Assembly (NCBI GenBank): GCA_031267345.1
Contig: JAIRZG010000065.1
Coordinates: forward strand, 1 to 14,888
DNA: 14,888 nt
Direction of reading: 5' to 3'
Source of the DNA: Zoogloeaceae bacterium
Lineage (GTDB): Bacteria; Pseudomonadota; Gammaproteobacteria; Burkholderiales; Rhodocyclaceae
The position numbers were made by a program, and so were the translations under genes. Positions 13,816 to 14,888 of this stretch are shown here, one piece after another (within the stretch, counting starts at the first letter, position 1; each line of letters opens with the position of its first letter). Below the pieces are notes generated by a model, which made no database searches, was not told the origin of the DNA, and saw only the letters and a list, made by a program, of their open reading frames with translations.

Positions 13816-14742
13816 ATGTGGTTCAAAAACCTGCAAATCTATCGTCTGCCCGCGCCCTGGAGTCTTTCTTTTTCCGAGCTTGCCGAACAGCTTGGGCGCG
13901 GCGTTTTTCATCCCTGCGGTAATCTGGAAGCGGTCAGTCGCGGTTGGGTTCCGCCGCGCGCGCGGGCGGAGGAAGGCGATCTGGCGCATGTTGCGGGCGG
14001 GCAATGTTTGATCACGCTGATGACGGAAAGCCGTCTGCTGCCCGCCACGGTGATTCAGCAGGAAACATTGGCGCGCGCCGAAAAACAGGCCGCGGAACAA
14101 GGTTATCCGCCGGGGCGCAAGGCGCTGCGCGATTTGAAAGAACAGGTGCGCGACGAGTTGTTGCCGCGCGCCTTTACCTGCCGCCGCAAGACCTCCGTGT
14201 GGATAGACCGCGAACACGGTTGGCTGGGCGTCGACGCAGGCAGTCTCGCCAAGGCGGAAGAAGCGCTGGAACACCTGCGTCAATGTCTGGATGACCTGCC
14301 GTTGGCGTTGGCGCAGACACGGATTTCACCGACTTCGGCGATGGCGGACTGGTTGACAGGCGGCGACGCGCCCGCCGGATTCACCATAGATCGGGATTGC
14401 GAACTGAAAGCCGTGGATGAGGAACGCGCCGTGGTGCGCTACGTGCGTCACCCCCTGGGCGACGAAGCCGCCGCTGAAATCCGCGCCCACATCGCCGCTG
14501 GCAAACTCCCCACCCGTCTGGCGCTGACCTGGAACGAGCGCGTCGCCTTTGTCCTCACGGAGAAAGGCGAGATCAAGCGGCTGGAATTTCTCGATGTGCT
14601 GAAAGAAGAAGTCGAGCAGGAGAGCGACAACGCCGACGAGATTTTCGACGCCGAATTCACCCTGATGTCCGGCGAATTCGCCCGCTTCCTCCCCGATTTG
14701 ATGGACGCTTTGGGCGGGCTGACCGCAGAAAACGGACGTTGA
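13816..14742 (+). CDS. rdgC: Recombination-associated protein RdgC
   Basis: RdgC is a nucleoid-associated, ring-forming DNA-binding protein that limits RecA activity and affects recombination and replication. The product is 308 residues, near the 303 of E. coli. It starts MWFKNLQIYRLPAPWSLSFS, the family N-terminus, and includes RGWVPPRA, HVAGGQCLITLMTESRLLPA, KRR-like RRKTSVWIDREHGWLGVDAG, LALTWNERVAFVLTEKGEIK and a C-terminal DAEFTLMSGEFARFLPDLMD. The ATG at 13816 was chosen over an upstream in-frame ATG (13699), because the extra 39 residues do not match the family and overlap the small ORF. AGGA lies about 11 bases upstream of the ATG. A hairpin follows 4 bases after the stop. Confidence 0.96.
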   Translation: MWFKNLQIYRLPAPWSLSFSELAEQLGRGVFHPCGNLEAVSRGWVPPRARAEEGDLAHVAGGQCLITLMTESRLLPATVIQQETLARAEKQAAEQGYPPGRKALRDLKEQVRDELLPRAFTCRRKTSVWIDREHGWLGVDAGSLAKAEEALEHLRQCLDDLPLALAQTRISPTSAMADWLTGGDAPAGFTIDRDCELKAVDEERAVVRYVRHPLGDEAAAEIRAHIAAGKLPTRLALTWNERVAFVLTEKGEIKRLEFLDVLKEEVEQESDNADEIFDAEFTLMSGEFARFLPDLMDALGGLTAENGR

Positions 14743-14746
14743 GGCT

Positions 14747-14773
14747 AAAGTTTGCGGTTTTTCCGCAAACTTT
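14747..14773. terminator. Hairpin between convergent rdgC and the right-edge gene
   Basis: An 11-bp perfect stem, AAAGTTTGCGG and CCGCAAACTTT, encloses a TTTTT loop. It starts 4 bases after the rdgC stop and lies about 25 bases beyond the stop of the convergent gene. Position and stem strength suggest a transcription terminator that may act in both directions. The 3' T-run is short, so it is not a textbook intrinsic terminator. Confidence 0.6.
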
Positions 14774-14797
14774 GGCATTGCTCTTTCTGCGTTACCG

Positions 14798-14887
14798 CTA
14801 CAGCAAGACTTCCCCTTCCGGCGTTTCCCACTGCGCGCCGATGAGTTGCAGCAGGTCTTCCGGGTAATCCGTGATGGATGTCTGTCC
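14798..14887 (-). CDS. C-terminal end of an unidentified convergent gene (partial)
   Basis: An open frame on the minus strand enters from the right edge and ends at a TAG (14800-14798). Its last 29 residues read about GQTSITDYPEDLLQLIGAQW then ETPEGEVLL. The composition looks like a real acidic C-terminus, and the convergent hairpin just beyond supports a gene end here. Too little is visible to assign a family. Confidence 0.5.
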   Translation of the reverse strand, partial: GQTSITDYPEDLLQLIGAQWETPEGEVLL

Positions 14888-14888
14888 G

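Overview
The window looks like a betaproteobacterial chromosome, with a gammaproteobacterium as the less likely alternative. The evidence is the housekeeping gene order: mnmG-rsmG-parA-parB on the minus strand, back to back with thiS-thiG-trmB-rdgC on the plus strand. The core genes are GC-rich and densely packed. No tRNA, rRNA, CRISPR array, transposase or integrase was seen. No consensus parS site was found by eye.

Minus strand, read from 8850 down to 1. mnmG and rsmG (tRNA and 16S rRNA modification) are followed by a block of accessory genes that separates rsmG from its usual partners parA and parB. The block starts with an AT-richer two-gene cassette: an ABC-type ATPase overlapping an HNH nuclease of the TIGR02646 kind. 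This is the architecture of the anti-phage system Septu (PtuA-PtuB). Next come three tandem exported proteins with a LprI-N (DUF1311) domain. The third is truncated, and its stop codon overlaps the parA start. The parA-parB pair follows, then an OafA-type membrane O-acyltransferase that runs off the left edge. Genes overlap or lie a few bases apart throughout, so the whole run could be one transcript.

The acyltransferase begins with an 11-base poly-C tract (plus-strand G at 668-678). Both upstream ATG codons are out of frame with the acyltransferase body. Losing one C, or gaining two, would join them and give a complete family N-terminus. This looks like a phase-variable surface-modification gene captured in the OFF state.

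Plus strand, from 8993 to the right. thiS and thiG (thiazole synthesis) are followed by a secreted protein with WG-repeat-like segments. A tandem second copy of it is broken by two frameshifts. The second copy is preceded by a 63-base degraded copy of the 3' end of thiG, so the duplicated unit began inside thiG and carried the ribosome-binding site with it. trmB follows, then a 43-codon ORF of doubtful status, then rdgC. A hairpin separates rdgC from the 3' end of a convergent gene at the right edge.

Overall, two conserved housekeeping loci have been remodelled by accessory genes: a defence cassette, expanding families of exported proteins, and a switchable envelope acyltransferase. No wholly new system is evident. 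The most notable points are the phase-variable switch, the Septu pair inside the rsmG-parA interval, and the two tandem families of secreted paralogues.
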